From Bacillus marinisedimentorum (GTDB taxonomy: Bacteria > Bacillota > Bacilli > Bacillales > Bacillaceae_O), in assembly GCF_001644195.2 (NCBI RefSeq), contig NZ_LWBL02000068.1, positions 1-54,326 of the forward strand: DNA of 54,326 bases, in the 5' to 3' direction. Of this stretch, positions 1 to 8,179 are shown piece after piece (within the stretch, counting starts at the first letter, position 1; every line of letters starts with the position of its first letter). The translations under genes were made by a program, and so were the position numbers. The notes beneath the pieces are model-generated. The model saw only the letters and a program-made list of their open reading frames with translations, was not told the DNA's origin and made no database searches.

Positions 1-5
1 TGTGC

Positions 6-25
6 CCTGTCATCTCTATGACAGG
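6..25 (-). other. Perfect inverted repeat at the predicted transcript 5' end
   Basis: An 8-bp perfect stem (6-13 with 18-25) with a 4-nt loop lies exactly where P2 transcripts should begin. It would give the RNA a 5'-terminal hairpin, which could affect stability or processing. The function is inferred. Confidence 0.5.
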
Positions 26-31
26 ATTTAA

Positions 32-60
32 ATTCTATCATCTTGCATTGTGGTTGTCAA
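32..60 (-). promoter_or_regulatory. Strong sigma-A promoter P2 reading off the left edge
   Basis: TTGACA (55-60), a 17-bp spacer and TAGAAT (32-37) on the minus strand, 56 bp downstream of P1. The predicted transcription start is near position 25, so almost the whole transcript lies outside the window. Confidence 0.75.
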
Positions 61-87
61 CATTTTTTCTCGTCAACAACAAAACTT

Positions 88-116
88 ATTGTATCATGTT
101 GTCAGGCTGGTGTCAA
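88..116 (-). promoter_or_regulatory. Strong sigma-A promoter P1 reading off the left edge
   Basis: On the minus strand TTGACA (111-116) and TACAAT (88-93) are separated by exactly 17 bp. It is the upstream member of a tandem pair reading off the window. Tandem near-consensus promoters are typical of Bacillus rRNA or other stable-RNA operons, but the transcribed gene lies outside the window, so that link is inferred. Confidence 0.75.
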
Positions 117-249
117 TAAGCATTTGCAAGCTTCTAAATTTACGCCGCACCGTTTCCGGGACAACGAATAACATCATATCACTAACATATAGAAAAGGTC
201 AACCTTGTTTTTTCTTTACGTTTTTCTTTCATTATCTTAAAACGACCAC

Positions 250-277
250 AAACAGAAAAAGAACCCCGAAAGGTTCT
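250..277 (-). terminator. Rho-independent terminator after pgmB
   Basis: Stem AGAACC/GGTTCT (260-265 with 272-277), followed on the minus strand by a T-rich run. It lies just past the pgmB stop codon. Confidence 0.8.
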
Positions 278-283
278 GCACTG

Positions 284-955
284 TTAACCCTGTTCAAATT
301 CACTTTGGATCAAATCCAGGATAAGTTCAGACGTATGGTTAACAAACATGTCCGCCCTGGACATCGCTTCTTTTGAACCGACACCTACCGCAAACATCCC
401 CGCCCCTTTAATTGCCTGGACTCCCGCTTCTGCATCTTCCACTCCGATACAGTTCTCTGCAGGAATGTTAAGGTACTCAGCAGCATTAAGAAAAATCTCC
501 GGATCAGGCTTTCCTTTTTCCACTTTAGCAGCATCAACAATGTAATCAAAATATTCTCCAACCTCCAGACGTTCTACAACTGTAAAAGCGTTTTTGCTTG
601 CTGATGCCATTGCAACGGCTATTTTGTTATCTCTAATTTCCTTCAGTAATCCAAGAATGCCCGGCAGCAGATCCGCGGGTGTGATTTGTTTAATAAGTTC
701 TTTATAGTGTTCATTCTTTTTTGTTGCCAGATGTTCTTTTTCTTCTATAGAATACTGATTTTCCAGGCCGCCTTTTTTTAGAATCAATTCAAGGGAGTCC
801 ATACGGCTTACACCTTTCAGCTGCTCGTTGAATTCACGGTCGAATTCGACTCCAAGTTCTCCGGCAAGCTGCTTCCAGGCAAGGTAATGGTACTCGGCGG
901 TATCGGTGATGACTCCATCCAAATCGAAAATAAAGGCTTTTAGTTCTCTTGTCAT
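284..955 (-). CDS. pgmB: Beta-phosphoglucomutase (HAD superfamily)
   Basis: 223-aa HAD-family phosphatase/mutase that would interconvert beta-glucose-1-phosphate and glucose-6-phosphate in maltose or trehalose catabolism. Visible motifs are the nucleophile loop FDLDGV (residues 10-15, Asp11 and Asp13), a SAS segment near 118-120, GKPDPEIF with the catalytic Lys (148-155) and GVEDAEAG (171-178). The helical cap between residues 20 and 90 fits beta-PGM rather than simple phosphatases. I start at the Met of MTRELK, which has a GGAAAGG ribosome site; the open frame runs 16 codons further upstream without one. No maltose phosphorylase or sugar transporter is adjacent in the window, so the substrate is assigned from family features only. 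Confidence 0.85.
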   Translation of the reverse strand: MTRELKAFIFDLDGVITDTAEYHYLAWKQLAGELGVEFDREFNEQLKGVSRMDSLELILKKGGLENQYSIEEKEHLATKKNEHYKELIKQITPADLLPGILGLLKEIRDNKIAVAMASASKNAFTVVERLEVGEYFDYIVDAAKVEKGKPDPEIFLNAAEYLNIPAENCIGVEDAEAGVQAIKGAGMFAVGVGSKEAMSRADMFVNHTSELILDLIQSEFEQG

Positions 956-1101
956 AAAGCCCATCCTTTCCAAATCATTAAATATGCGCAACCGTTTTCG
1001 CAATTCCCGATATTCTCATATTACCATTTTAATTAAGAATCTATCAACAAAAAACCAGGGGGGAGGATCCGCTCCGATCTTTATCACTAATTCTTTCCTG
1101 C

Positions 1102-1128
1102 AGAAAAAAGAGCCGCAAAAGCAGCTCT
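1102..1128 (-). terminator. Rho-independent terminator after the DUF5392-like gene
   Basis: Eight-pair stem (1109-1116 with 1121-1128, one G-U pair) around a 4-nt loop, followed on the minus strand by a six-T run. It lies about 60 bp past the stop of the upstream gene. Confidence 0.8.
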
Positions 1129-1190
1129 CTTCCTTACCGGGAAACAAAACAAAAAGGATCAACCCTTTTCGCCCGGCCGTAAACCTCAAG

Positions 1191-1625
1191 TCAATAATAA
1201 GATACTCTCTCCGATCTATTTTCTTCTTCCAGGAATTCCACAAAATAACCGACCGACTTAAAGGGCCGGCTTTGAACAAGGTCTGTATACTTTTCTTTGA
1301 TTGAATGCGGCACGGCATCACTTTTATTGATTCGTTCCACCATATAATCTGTACTCTGTTTGATCATCTCTTTTTGCTGATATCTACCCTCTTTTGAAAT
1401 CGCCATTCCTGCGGCTCCTATTAGCGCATACAATACAATGCTGGAAATTCGGAACTCCGGCTCTGCGAATAAAAGAACAAACAAGTTGAAAACGGAAAAT
1501 GCAATCAAAGGAAACGACCAAAAGGAATACCTGGCCGCTTTCTTTTTTATTGGCTGTAAAGTCTCTTCTAATTTCTCGATTTCCTTTATAACAAATTGAG
1601 GCATGTCTTTCATTGTAAAGAACAA
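1191..1625 (-). CDS. Small membrane protein, DUF5392/YwnF-like
   Basis: About 144 aa. A charged amphipathic N-terminus (KEIEKLEETLQPIKKKA) is followed by two hydrophobic segments near residues 35-55 and 60-80, then a charged cytosolic tail. It resembles the uncharacterised YwnF/DUF5392 family of Bacillus by memory of sequence style, so the family name is tentative. The start is ambiguous: TTG at 1625 sits about 10 nt after GAGAGG, while the internal ATG at 1613 has no ribosome site. It lies about 95 bp downstream of the FbpB-like gene and has its own terminator; co-transcription from the riboswitch promoter is possible because I see only a weak hairpin between them. Confidence 0.6.
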   Translation of the reverse strand: MFFTMKDMPQFVIKEIEKLEETLQPIKKKAARYSFWSFPLIAFSVFNLFVLLFAEPEFRISSIVLYALIGAAGMAISKEGRYQQKEMIKQSTDYMVERINKSDAVPHSIKEKYTDLVQSRPFKSVGYFVEFLEEENRSERVSYY

Positions 1626-1720
1626 CGCGATCCATCCTCTCTTTCTTATCAATTTTCAAAAAAGCACAAGGGGGAAATGCTCAATTGTGGTTTACCGCGT
1701 TTTGATAGATGTCAGTATTT

Positions 1721-1858
1721 CTAATGCTGATTGTGTTTACTCCCCATTTCATATTTTTCTTCTATTCGCTTTTCGATACGTTCGATCGCCTTTTCATCCT
1801 TCAGTAATTCCTGCTTATTTTCTTCTATAAGCTGTTCTAATGTTTTTCCCATTGCCAT
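1721..1858 (-). CDS. FbpB-like small basic protein downstream of a Mn-type riboswitch
   Basis: 45-aa protein. Its core, LEQLIEENKQELLKD followed by RIEKRIEEK, matches my memory of the Fur-regulated basic protein FbpA/FbpB family, helpers of the iron-sparing small RNA FsrA in B. subtilis. The C-terminus ends SKHNQH, which could bind metal. The start is the ATG at 1858, preceded by AAGGAG with 9-nt spacing; the longer open frame upstream runs through the riboswitch leader and is not coding. No Fur box is visible here. The leader instead has a yybP-ykoY element and its terminator, so manganese rather than iron may set expression. Family assignment is moderate and function unknown. Confidence 0.65.
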   Translation of the reverse strand: MAMGKTLEQLIEENKQELLKDEKAIERIEKRIEEKYEMGSKHNQH

Positions 1859-1902
1859 TTTTCCCAACTCCTTATTTTTTGTAAGATCAGGCACATCAAC
1901 AA

Positions 1903-1948
1903 GGAAAACAAAAAAGACCTTTACCCGCTGAACACAGGTAAAGGTCTT
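1903..1948 (-). terminator. Terminator hairpin of the yybP-ykoY leader
   Basis: A 12-bp perfect stem (1914-1925 with 1937-1948) followed on the minus strand by a T-rich tract. It carries the GACCTTT...AAAGGTC arms typical of the 3' part of yybP-ykoY leaders and stands before the FbpB-like gene, consistent with control by conditional termination. Confidence 0.85.
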
Positions 1949-2040
1949 GCTAACAATAGAAATTGCCAATAAAGCCGAGAGTATAAGGTTCCCTCTGTAA
2001 TGACGACTTTATTGTAAAAGCTACTCCCCTTTATAGGAAA
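1909..2040 (-). ncRNA. yybP-ykoY (manganese) riboswitch
   Basis: On the minus strand the leader contains AAAGGGGAGTAGC, then AAAGTCGTCATTAC, then CGGCTTTATTGGC and TTAGCAAGACCTTTACC, in the order I recall for yybP-ykoY RNAs. AATAAAG pairs with CTTTATT to close the ligand-binding arm. Known members bind Mn2+ and usually switch on exporters such as MntP, TerC-family proteins or P-type ATPases by preventing termination. Here the next gene is a 45-aa FbpB-like protein, which I do not recall as a described target. A consensus promoter lies directly upstream. Confidence 0.85.
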
Positions 2041-2068
2041 ATGCTTATTCAATTGATGGTACACCTAT

Positions 2069-2097
2069 ATTATATAAAGATTCTTACAATTCGTCAA
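2069..2097 (-). promoter_or_regulatory. Sigma-A promoter of the riboswitch transcript
   Basis: TTGACG (2092-2097), 17-bp spacer, TATAAT (2069-2074) on the minus strand. The predicted start near 2062 puts the riboswitch about 25 nt into the transcript. Confidence 0.8.
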
Positions 2098-2193
2098 TAC
2101 GAACGAATTTATGCACCCTTTTCTATACAACAGGCCGGCTCCATCCCTGTTTCTTCTGCACGCCATTCAAAAGAGACGAAAAAGCAGTTCTTT

Positions 2194-3429
2194 TCAGGAA
2201 GCGACCGGATCGCGCTCATTGTCTGTCTGGTGGATGATCGTCGTACCGACAAGGTCACCGGTAACATTTGTGGCTGTTGCGCCCATTCCCAGGATGGCAT
2301 CAACCGATCCGATCAGCGCCACCACTTCAAGAGGCAAGCCCGCCTGCAGCAAAACGGTTGAAATGGTGATCAGCCCTGCACCAGGGACACCGGCTGTTCC
2401 GATTGAAGCGAGCGTGCCGGTGAGTACGATTCCAATTAAAGCGGTCATCGATAAGTCGATGCCGACGACATTAGCTGCAAATATCGCTGAAGCACCAATG
2501 CGGATAGCAGCACCGTCCATATTGATGGTGGCGCCGAGCGGCAGGCTGAATCCGTAGAGCCCTTCCTTAAGCCCGATGTTTCTCGCCGCATTGATCGTGA
2601 CCGGCAAAGTGCCGAGACTGCTCTGGGTGGCAAAGGCTGTCAGCATCGCCGTTCTGGCCTGCTTGAAAAAGGCAAGTGGAGATACTTTAAAGAATGCAAG
2701 CAGCAGGCCGTATATCACCAGCTGAACAAGAAGGCCTGCGTAAACGACCATAATAAGCTTACCGAGTGTCATTAGGGACTCGGTCCCCTGGCTGCCGACA
2801 GTTGCAGCAATTATGGCAAATATGCCGATCGGAAGGTATAAAAGAACCCATTCCATAATTTTAATGGATGCTTTCTCCCCTGCTTCTATTGATTTATAAA
2901 GCACATCCCCCATTCTCCGCTCTTCACCCTCCGCTCCATGCCGCATGGCAGCGACGGCAAAACCGAAAACAAGAGCGGTGAAAATAATGGCGAGCAAGTC
3001 AAGGTTCAGCAGCGCTTCAAAAATGTTGACCGGAACGATGCCGAGCAGGAGCTCTGTGAATGATGGAGCTTCCGGCACTTCAACTTCCGCTGCGCGGGGA
3101 ATGGACAGCCCTGTACCCGGATTAAAGAAAGAAGCAACGAAGATTCCAATTGTCAAAGCAAACGCAGAAGTCAATATATAATATAGAAGAACTTTGCCTC
3201 CCATTTTGCCAAGCTGTCCAGGATTTGTCTGGTTGACACCGGCCATCAATGTGAACAAAACAAGCGGTATTATCAAAAACTTAAGAAGCCTCATCAATAA
3301 ATCGCCAAGAGGCTGAATGACTTCAACGGATGAGCCGAACAGCAAGCCGGCGATCACCCCCAGAACCAAAGCAGCTGTTATTTTTAACATTAAAGAGGTT
3401 TCTCTGTAAACCGCCCAGAGATTTCGCAT
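2194..3429 (-). CDS. Dicarboxylate/amino acid:cation symporter (DAACS family)
   Basis: 411-aa integral membrane transporter of the glutamate/dicarboxylate:Na+ or H+ symporter family. The hairpin-1 region reads TQSSLGTLPVT and the transmembrane-7 signature reads LPLGATINMDGAA, the cation-coupling motif of the family. At least eight hydrophobic segments are visible from residue 12 onward. The exact substrate (glutamate, aspartate, succinate or cystine) cannot be read from sequence. It is a single-gene unit with its own promoter upstream. The nearest same-strand downstream gene is the riboswitch unit, which has its own promoter. No convincing terminator is visible after the stop. Confidence 0.85.
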   Translation of the reverse strand: MRNLWAVYRETSLMLKITAALVLGVIAGLLFGSSVEVIQPLGDLLMRLLKFLIIPLVLFTLMAGVNQTNPGQLGKMGGKVLLYYILTSAFALTIGIFVASFFNPGTGLSIPRAAEVEVPEAPSFTELLLGIVPVNIFEALLNLDLLAIIFTALVFGFAVAAMRHGAEGEERRMGDVLYKSIEAGEKASIKIMEWVLLYLPIGIFAIIAATVGSQGTESLMTLGKLIMVVYAGLLVQLVIYGLLLAFFKVSPLAFFKQARTAMLTAFATQSSLGTLPVTINAARNIGLKEGLYGFSLPLGATINMDGAAIRIGASAIFAANVVGIDLSMTALIGIVLTGTLASIGTAGVPGAGLITISTVLLQAGLPLEVVALIGSVDAILGMGATATNVTGDLVGTTIIHQTDNERDPVAS

Positions 3430-3481
3430 CTTTTTCCCTCCATCGCATTAAATAGTACTTTTTTCAGAAAGATTAAACACC

Positions 3482-3512
3482 ATACTAGCAGGGAAACTCT
3501 CCCCCCTGTCAA
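3482..3512 (-). promoter_or_regulatory. Probable promoter of the symporter gene
   Basis: TTGACA (3507-3512), a long 19-bp spacer containing a G-run, and TAGTAT (3482-3487) preceded by TG (extended -10), on the minus strand. Confidence 0.55.
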
Positions 3513-3642
3513 ACAATAACTCCTATTGCCACCGGGTAAATAGGTTAAATTTCGGAATATTGAATCATTTCATTTTATCACCTCTCAGCCGGGATATGTA
3601 GGATAAATTTAAAAACACATAACTATTTCACCGATTCGTCAC

Positions 3643-3693
3643 GTAACGGTTACGTTTCTTCCATATGAAAAACCCATATGCATGCTTTATACT
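3643..3693 (+). promoter_or_regulatory. Candidate promoter/operator region of the reductase operon
   Basis: Upstream of the chaperone gene are the palindrome GTAACGGTTAC (3643-3653), two copies of CATATG seven bases apart (3662-3667, 3675-3680) and a possible -10, TATACT (3688-3693). The CATATG pair covers the expected -35 region, so an activator or repressor could bind there. I see no consensus Fnr site. The rest of the 3430-3752 gap shows nothing else clear. Confidence 0.35.
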
Positions 3694-3752
3694 AACGTAG
3701 TAATAATATTCCAATTAACTACTATCCCTGCATTAGAAAGGAGGGTAAAAAG

Positions 3753-4385
3753 ATGGAGAAAGCCAGGGCGGCAACGGTAAAAGAGATTTTTTTGCTTTTG
3801 TCTGAATTTGTGAAACCGCCAACCCCTCGCCTGTTTGCCAGTTTGGAAGATTTGGAACAGGAACTTGCGGAACTTATGTCTGAAACCGGGTATGATGAGA
3901 ATTCACTATCTTCTTGTAAACCGGAATCCTTCGATGATCTCGAAGAAGCTTATCACAGATGTTTTTCAGGAAGGGTAAAACCATATGCCCCGCTTGTGGA
4001 ATCGCTGTATAAGCCGTGGACAAGTGATCCGCATGCGAATCTTCCATTTGCGAGAAGTAAAGGGTATTTATTTGGAGACTCGGCTCTTCATATCCGTTAC
4101 CTTCTTGATCAGTTCGAGCTGCAGCTTCCTGCTGCTTACCATAACACTCCAGATCATTTATGCATCTTACTGGAATTGGCCGCATTCGGGACTGAGACAG
4201 GAGAGGATGATTTTCTGCCTGAATTTTTAAAGGATCATTTTGACTGGCTTAATGAATGGGTTCAACAGCTGTCTAAGCTGGATTCCACGTTTTATTTCAA
4301 AGTTGGCAATATTATTCGCTCATTTGTGCTTAATCTTACAGATGAGGTTACCAACACACAGGCAAAAACACCGGCTGCATACTGA
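3753..4385 (+). CDS. TorD/DmsD-family chaperone for a molybdoenzyme
   Basis: 210-aa all-helical protein. The family hallmark is TPDHLCILLELAAF (about residues 131-144), corresponding to the PDHL motif of TorD/DmsD/NarJ-type redox enzyme maturation proteins. These bind the Tat signal of a molybdopterin subunit and hold export until cofactor loading. The start has AGGAGGG seven bases upstream. It is first in the operon, 116 bp before the catalytic subunit, whose Tat signal is its expected client. Loss would be predicted to block enzyme maturation; this is inference from the family. Confidence 0.85.
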   Translation: MEKARAATVKEIFLLLSEFVKPPTPRLFASLEDLEQELAELMSETGYDENSLSSCKPESFDDLEEAYHRCFSGRVKPYAPLVESLYKPWTSDPHANLPFARSKGYLFGDSALHIRYLLDQFELQLPAAYHNTPDHLCILLELAAFGTETGEDDFLPEFLKDHFDWLNEWVQQLSKLDSTFYFKVGNIIRSFVLNLTDEVTNTQAKTPAAY

Positions 4386-4501
4386 ATGAACTGTAACAAT
4401 CTGTTCAAGGTGCAGACGGTAAATTTTAACACCGATATGTTCAATATTTCACAAAAGTGTGTCTAAGTCGTGTCGTTCTTATAAAAGGAGGTATTACCAA
4501 A

Positions 4502-6700
4502 ATGCTGCGTTCCAAGTTCTCAAGAAGGACATTTTTAAAATCTTCAGCTGCAGCAACCGCAGTAACTGCAACTGCCGGAACGGTTGGATTCAAGGAATGG
4601 TCCAGCCAGATGGCTTCTGCAGCAGAGTCCGAAAATGTGAAAGCGATTCCGAGTACGTGCAATGGGTGTTCAAGCAAATGCGGAATTATTGGCTATACGA
4701 AAAACGGCCGGTTATGGAAGCTCACAGGCCATCCCGATCATCCAAATTCGAAAGGGAAACTTTGTGCACGCGGCCATGGCTATGCAACTGTCGTTTATTC
4801 ACCGGACCGCTTAACAGAACCGATGAAGCGGTCGAAGGATGGTTCTTTTAAACCGATCAGCTGGGAAACTGCTTTCGATGAAATCGGTTCGAAATTGAAG
4901 GAAATCATCAGCCAGTACGGCCCTGAAACAGTGGCTTTGACAGAAGACCCGCGGGCTACAGGAAAATATTATTCACCGCGGCTGATTAACGCAATGGGTT
5001 CACCAAACTATTACACGCACCATGTTGTATGCTCAAATGCCCGGGATGCCGGTTACTTGCATACTGTCGGCGTTTCCAAAACGAGTGCTGATATAAGCAA
5101 TGCCAAGTTCATCATGTTTATCGGCCGAAGTTATGGAGATGGCATCCGCCCTAGTTCTATCCAGTCTCTTGCTGCCGCCAAAGATAAAGGAGCAAAAGTG
5201 ATTATTGTAGACCCGCGTCTTAACAATACTTCCACCTTTGCAGACGAATGGCTCGCAATCCGGCCGGGAACCGATCTTGCCTTTGTGCTTGCGATGGCCA
5301 ACGTATTGATTACGGAAAACCTTTATGACAAAGCGTTTATTGAAAAACATGCCGAAGGTTTCAACAAGTTCGCTGACAACGCCCGCCAATATACACCGGA
5401 GTGGGCGGAAAAAATTACAGGCATCCCCGCTGATACGATTGCCAGAATGGCACGTGAAATGGCGGCCGTCCGTCCACAAGCGCTGATTGAACAATCGTGG
5501 CGCGGAGCTTTCGGCTGCAATTATTTCAACAGCACCGAAACCGGAAGAGCCGTTGCCCAGTTCAACGCACTGCTCGGCAATTATCAGCAGGAAGGCGGAA
5601 GCATCTTCACCACCAAGCCCCACCTTGGAAAGCTTGACTCGGCGAAGCACCCTTCCCCGCCTGAACCGAAAGCGAAACGCATGGGCGATGAGGAATATCC
5701 GCTTGCTTATCCGGGGCATGGTGTTGCAACCGTTGTCGCCAAGAAAGCAATGGAAGGAAAAGCGAAAGCTGCCTTATTCCATCATTCCAATGCAGCAGTC
5801 GGATACGGCAATCCAAAGTATATGAAAGAAGCACTGGAAAAACTGGATCTCGTAGTCGCAATCGATGTACAGATGTCGGAAACAGCCCTGCTCGCTGATT
5901 ATGTCCTTCCGGATGTAACATACATCGAGCGGACCGAGGTCATTGAAGCCCTGTCCGGCAAAACACCTGGCATCGCACTGCGTCAGGAAATCGTTGAAAA
6001 GGTACACCCTGAGACAAAGCCTGTCCATGAGATTTACGAAGGCATCGCAAAAGCGATGGGGCTGGAGCAATACTTCAACTTCACCCTTGATGAATTGAAT
6101 GAAGCCATACTGGCACCGACCGGCATTTCATATAAGGAACTGAAAGAAAAAGGAACAATCATGTTCCCTGCTGAGAAAGTGAAGTACGGGGAGCTTCCAA
6201 AGTTGAAGACGCCGTCAGGTAAGGTTGAATTTTACAGCAAAGCGTATGAAGAAGCTGGTTTTGAGCCGATTGTCACATGGGTGGAGCCGAAAGTGAAGCC
6301 TGATCCGTCCACATTCAGATTGATTACCGGAAAACAGGCGAACCACAGCCACACACAAACGGCCAATATTCCGATTTTGATGCAAATCACGAAAGATTAT
6401 GATCTGGAACGGGTTTGGATGAACCCGAAACGGGCGAAAGAGCTCGGCATTAAGGATGGGGATATGGTTGAAGTGAAGTCTTCGGAGGCAACCAGCCGCG
6501 TGCGTGTGAAAGTGACCGAACGGATCCATCCGGAAAGCCTGTTTGTGCCAGGCCATTACGGAATAACATCCAAATTCCTCAATACCGCTAAAGGAATCGG
6601 CTTTTCGTATATGGAGCATGTACCGTTTGACATCGAACCGCGCGGCGGGACAAGCATGATCCACGAGGTCATTGTGAAAGTAAGGAAGGTGAAAGACTGA
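4502..6700 (+). CDS. Molybdopterin oxidoreductase catalytic subunit, polysulfide/thiosulfate reductase type
   Basis: 732-aa precursor with a Tat signal (SRRTFLK at residues 7-13, then an Ala-rich h-region). The N-terminal 4Fe-4S ligands are C53, C56, C60 and C88 (C-x2-C-x3-C-x27-C). Cys177 in HHVVCSNAR is the probable Mo ligand, as in PsrA/PhsA. The molybdopterin dinucleotide-binding C-terminal domain (about 600-720) is present. Length and partner set fit PsrA/PhsA; arsenate, selenite or tetrathionate reductases of related build cannot be excluded by eye. The start follows AAAGGAGGT, 15 codons inside the longer frame. The stop overlaps the next start (TGATG). It would act outside the membrane as terminal reductase, fed by the FeS and NrfD subunits. 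Confidence 0.85.
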   Translation: MLRSKFSRRTFLKSSAAATAVTATAGTVGFKEWSSQMASAAESENVKAIPSTCNGCSSKCGIIGYTKNGRLWKLTGHPDHPNSKGKLCARGHGYATVVYSPDRLTEPMKRSKDGSFKPISWETAFDEIGSKLKEIISQYGPETVALTEDPRATGKYYSPRLINAMGSPNYYTHHVVCSNARDAGYLHTVGVSKTSADISNAKFIMFIGRSYGDGIRPSSIQSLAAAKDKGAKVIIVDPRLNNTSTFADEWLAIRPGTDLAFVLAMANVLITENLYDKAFIEKHAEGFNKFADNARQYTPEWAEKITGIPADTIARMAREMAAVRPQALIEQSWRGAFGCNYFNSTETGRAVAQFNALLGNYQQEGGSIFTTKPHLGKLDSAKHPSPPEPKAKRMGDEEYPLAYPGHGVATVVAKKAMEGKAKAALFHHSNAAVGYGNPKYMKEALEKLDLVVAIDVQMSETALLADYVLPDVTYIERTEVIEALSGKTPGIALRQEIVEKVHPETKPVHEIYEGIAKAMGLEQYFNFTLDELNEAILAPTGISYKELKEKGTIMFPAEKVKYGELPKLKTPSGKVEFYSKAYEEAGFEPIVTWVEPKVKPDPSTFRLITGKQANHSHTQTANIPILMQITKDYDLERVWMNPKRAKELGIKDGDMVEVKSSEATSRVRVKVTERIHPESLFVPGHYGITSKFLNTAKGIGFSYMEHVPFDIEPRGGTSMIHEVIVKVRKVKD

Positions 6701-7239
6701 TGGCACGTTATGGAATGTTAATTGATACTACAAAATGTGTTGGCTGCTATGCTTGCCGGGTCAGCTGCCAGATGCAGAATGAACTTCCGATCGAGCAATC
6801 GTTCATTACATTTCATGAAAAGGAAAACGGCATATTCCCGAATGTGAAACATGAAATCATTCCAGTTCAATGCCAGCATTGTGAAAATGCTCCCTGTGAA
6901 GAGGTTTGTCCTACAAAAGCGACTTACACGACAGAAGACGGCATTGTGCTTGTTGACGAAGACCGCTGCATCGGATGTAAATACTGTATGGTCGCATGTC
7001 CGTATGATGCCCGCTCCCAAAACCATGAAACGTATGTCGTTGAAAAATGCCGTTTCTGTGCAGAAGAAGTTGCCCAGGGCAAACAGCCTTCCTGTGTAAG
7101 TACTTGTATCAGTGATGCGCGCGTTTTCGGAGACCTTGACGATCCAAACAGTGAATTGAACCGTGAGATTATTAAGAGAAACGCCAAGCCGCTCCGTAAT
7201 GACTTGAGCAGTAAAGCAAAAATATTCTATGTGAGGTGA
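6700..7239 (+). CDS. 4Fe-4S electron-transfer subunit (PsrB/PhsB type)
   Basis: 179-aa ferredoxin-like subunit with four Cys groups: CVGCYACRVSC, CQHCENAPCEEVC, CIGCKYCMVAC and CRFC followed by CVSTC. This is the four-cluster arrangement of DmsB/PsrB/NrfC proteins, which shuttle electrons between the membrane quinol oxidase subunit and the catalytic subunit. There is no signal peptide, consistent with export together with the Tat-bearing partner. Its ATG overlaps the catalytic subunit stop by one base, implying translational coupling. Confidence 0.9.
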   Translation: MARYGMLIDTTKCVGCYACRVSCQMQNELPIEQSFITFHEKENGIFPNVKHEIIPVQCQHCENAPCEEVCPTKATYTTEDGIVLVDEDRCIGCKYCMVACPYDARSQNHETYVVEKCRFCAEEVAQGKQPSCVSTCISDARVFGDLDDPNSELNREIIKRNAKPLRNDLSSKAKIFYVR

Positions 7240-7244
7240 TTGAA

Positions 7245-8141
7245 TTGGCATGGGGTGTCATAATTGCATGGTATTTATTTCTTGCCGGTTTGAGTGCCGG
7301 CGCTTACTTGACCGCTTCCTTTACAGCAAGAAAATATCCTGACAAAAAAGTTCTTCGGCTTGCAGGCCGATACGCTGCGCCTGTATTAATCGGAGTCGGG
7401 CTGATCCTTCTGATATTTGATGCGGAAGCCGGCTTGCACCACCCGCTCCGTTTTATTTATCTGTTGACGAATCCGACTTCCGTCATGACGATTGGCACGT
7501 ATCTGATCAGTGTTTTCATGATGGCGTCACTCGCTGTGGCAGCACTCGAGTTTTTCAAGCGGAAGGTTCCCGCTTTCCTTGAATGGACCGGCATCATTTT
7601 CGCAGTCGGCACAGCCGTTTACACCGGTTTTTTGATTGGTGTTGTCGGCAATGTACCGCTCTGGAACACAGCCATTTTACCTGTTCTGTTTGCTGTATCT
7701 GCAACTTCTACAGGTATGGCCGTCACAATGCTTATCGCAGCTTTTTTCGACCGTCAGGCTGTCCATTCAGTACTGGCCGTCAAAAAGATCCACCTGGGTC
7801 TCCTGGTTACAGAAGTGGTGCTTCTCTTTACGATGTTTTATATCACCAGTTCAACAAGTGAAGTTGCCCGTGAATCTGTATCAGCGATTCTTTCAGGGGA
7901 ATACAGCCTGTTATTCTGGATCGGTTTGATGGTGATCGGCTTACTATTTCCAATTACAATCGAAATTTTAGAGTTGGCCAATCATAACAAGATGACCCAT
8001 TCGCCAGCAGGCCTTCAGGCCGCAGCCGCAGGAAAAGGCGGCATCATCGGAACAGTGGCAGCTGAAAGCGGTGTATTAATCGGAGGCTTCATCTTACGCT
8101 TCCTGGTTCTGGCAGCAGCTCTGCCTGCAACCTTCCTATAA
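7245..8141 (+). CDS. NrfD/PsrC-family membrane quinol oxidase subunit
   Basis: 298-aa polytopic membrane protein with about eight hydrophobic helices, beginning AWGVIIAWYLFLAGLSAGAYLTA, the usual NrfD/PsrC opening. It anchors the complex and passes electrons from menaquinol to the FeS subunit. I choose TTG at 7245, since GAGGTG lies six bases upstream; a GTG at 7236 would overlap that ribosome site. A hairpin follows the stop, so the four-gene operon probably ends here. Confidence 0.85.
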   Translation: MAWGVIIAWYLFLAGLSAGAYLTASFTARKYPDKKVLRLAGRYAAPVLIGVGLILLIFDAEAGLHHPLRFIYLLTNPTSVMTIGTYLISVFMMASLAVAALEFFKRKVPAFLEWTGIIFAVGTAVYTGFLIGVVGNVPLWNTAILPVLFAVSATSTGMAVTMLIAAFFDRQAVHSVLAVKKIHLGLLVTEVVLLFTMFYITSSTSEVARESVSAILSGEYSLLFWIGLMVIGLLFPITIEILELANHNKMTHSPAGLQAAAAGKGGIIGTVAAESGVLIGGFILRFLVLAAALPATFL

Positions 8142-8149
8142 TATGTCTT

Positions 8150-8179
8150 CACTCCGGCAGTTATCATACTGCCGGAGTG
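8150..8179 (+). terminator. Hairpin ending the reductase operon
   Basis: An 11-bp perfect GC-rich stem (8150-8160 with 8169-8179) around an 8-nt loop, right after the NrfD-type gene. The T-run is displaced and interrupted (TTTT begins about 11 nt later), so termination efficiency is uncertain. Confidence 0.55.

Noticed and set aside
1859-1969. 37-codon N-terminal extension of the FbpB-like gene
   Set aside because: It is encoded by the riboswitch terminator region; the ribosome site and family match both favour the start at 1858.
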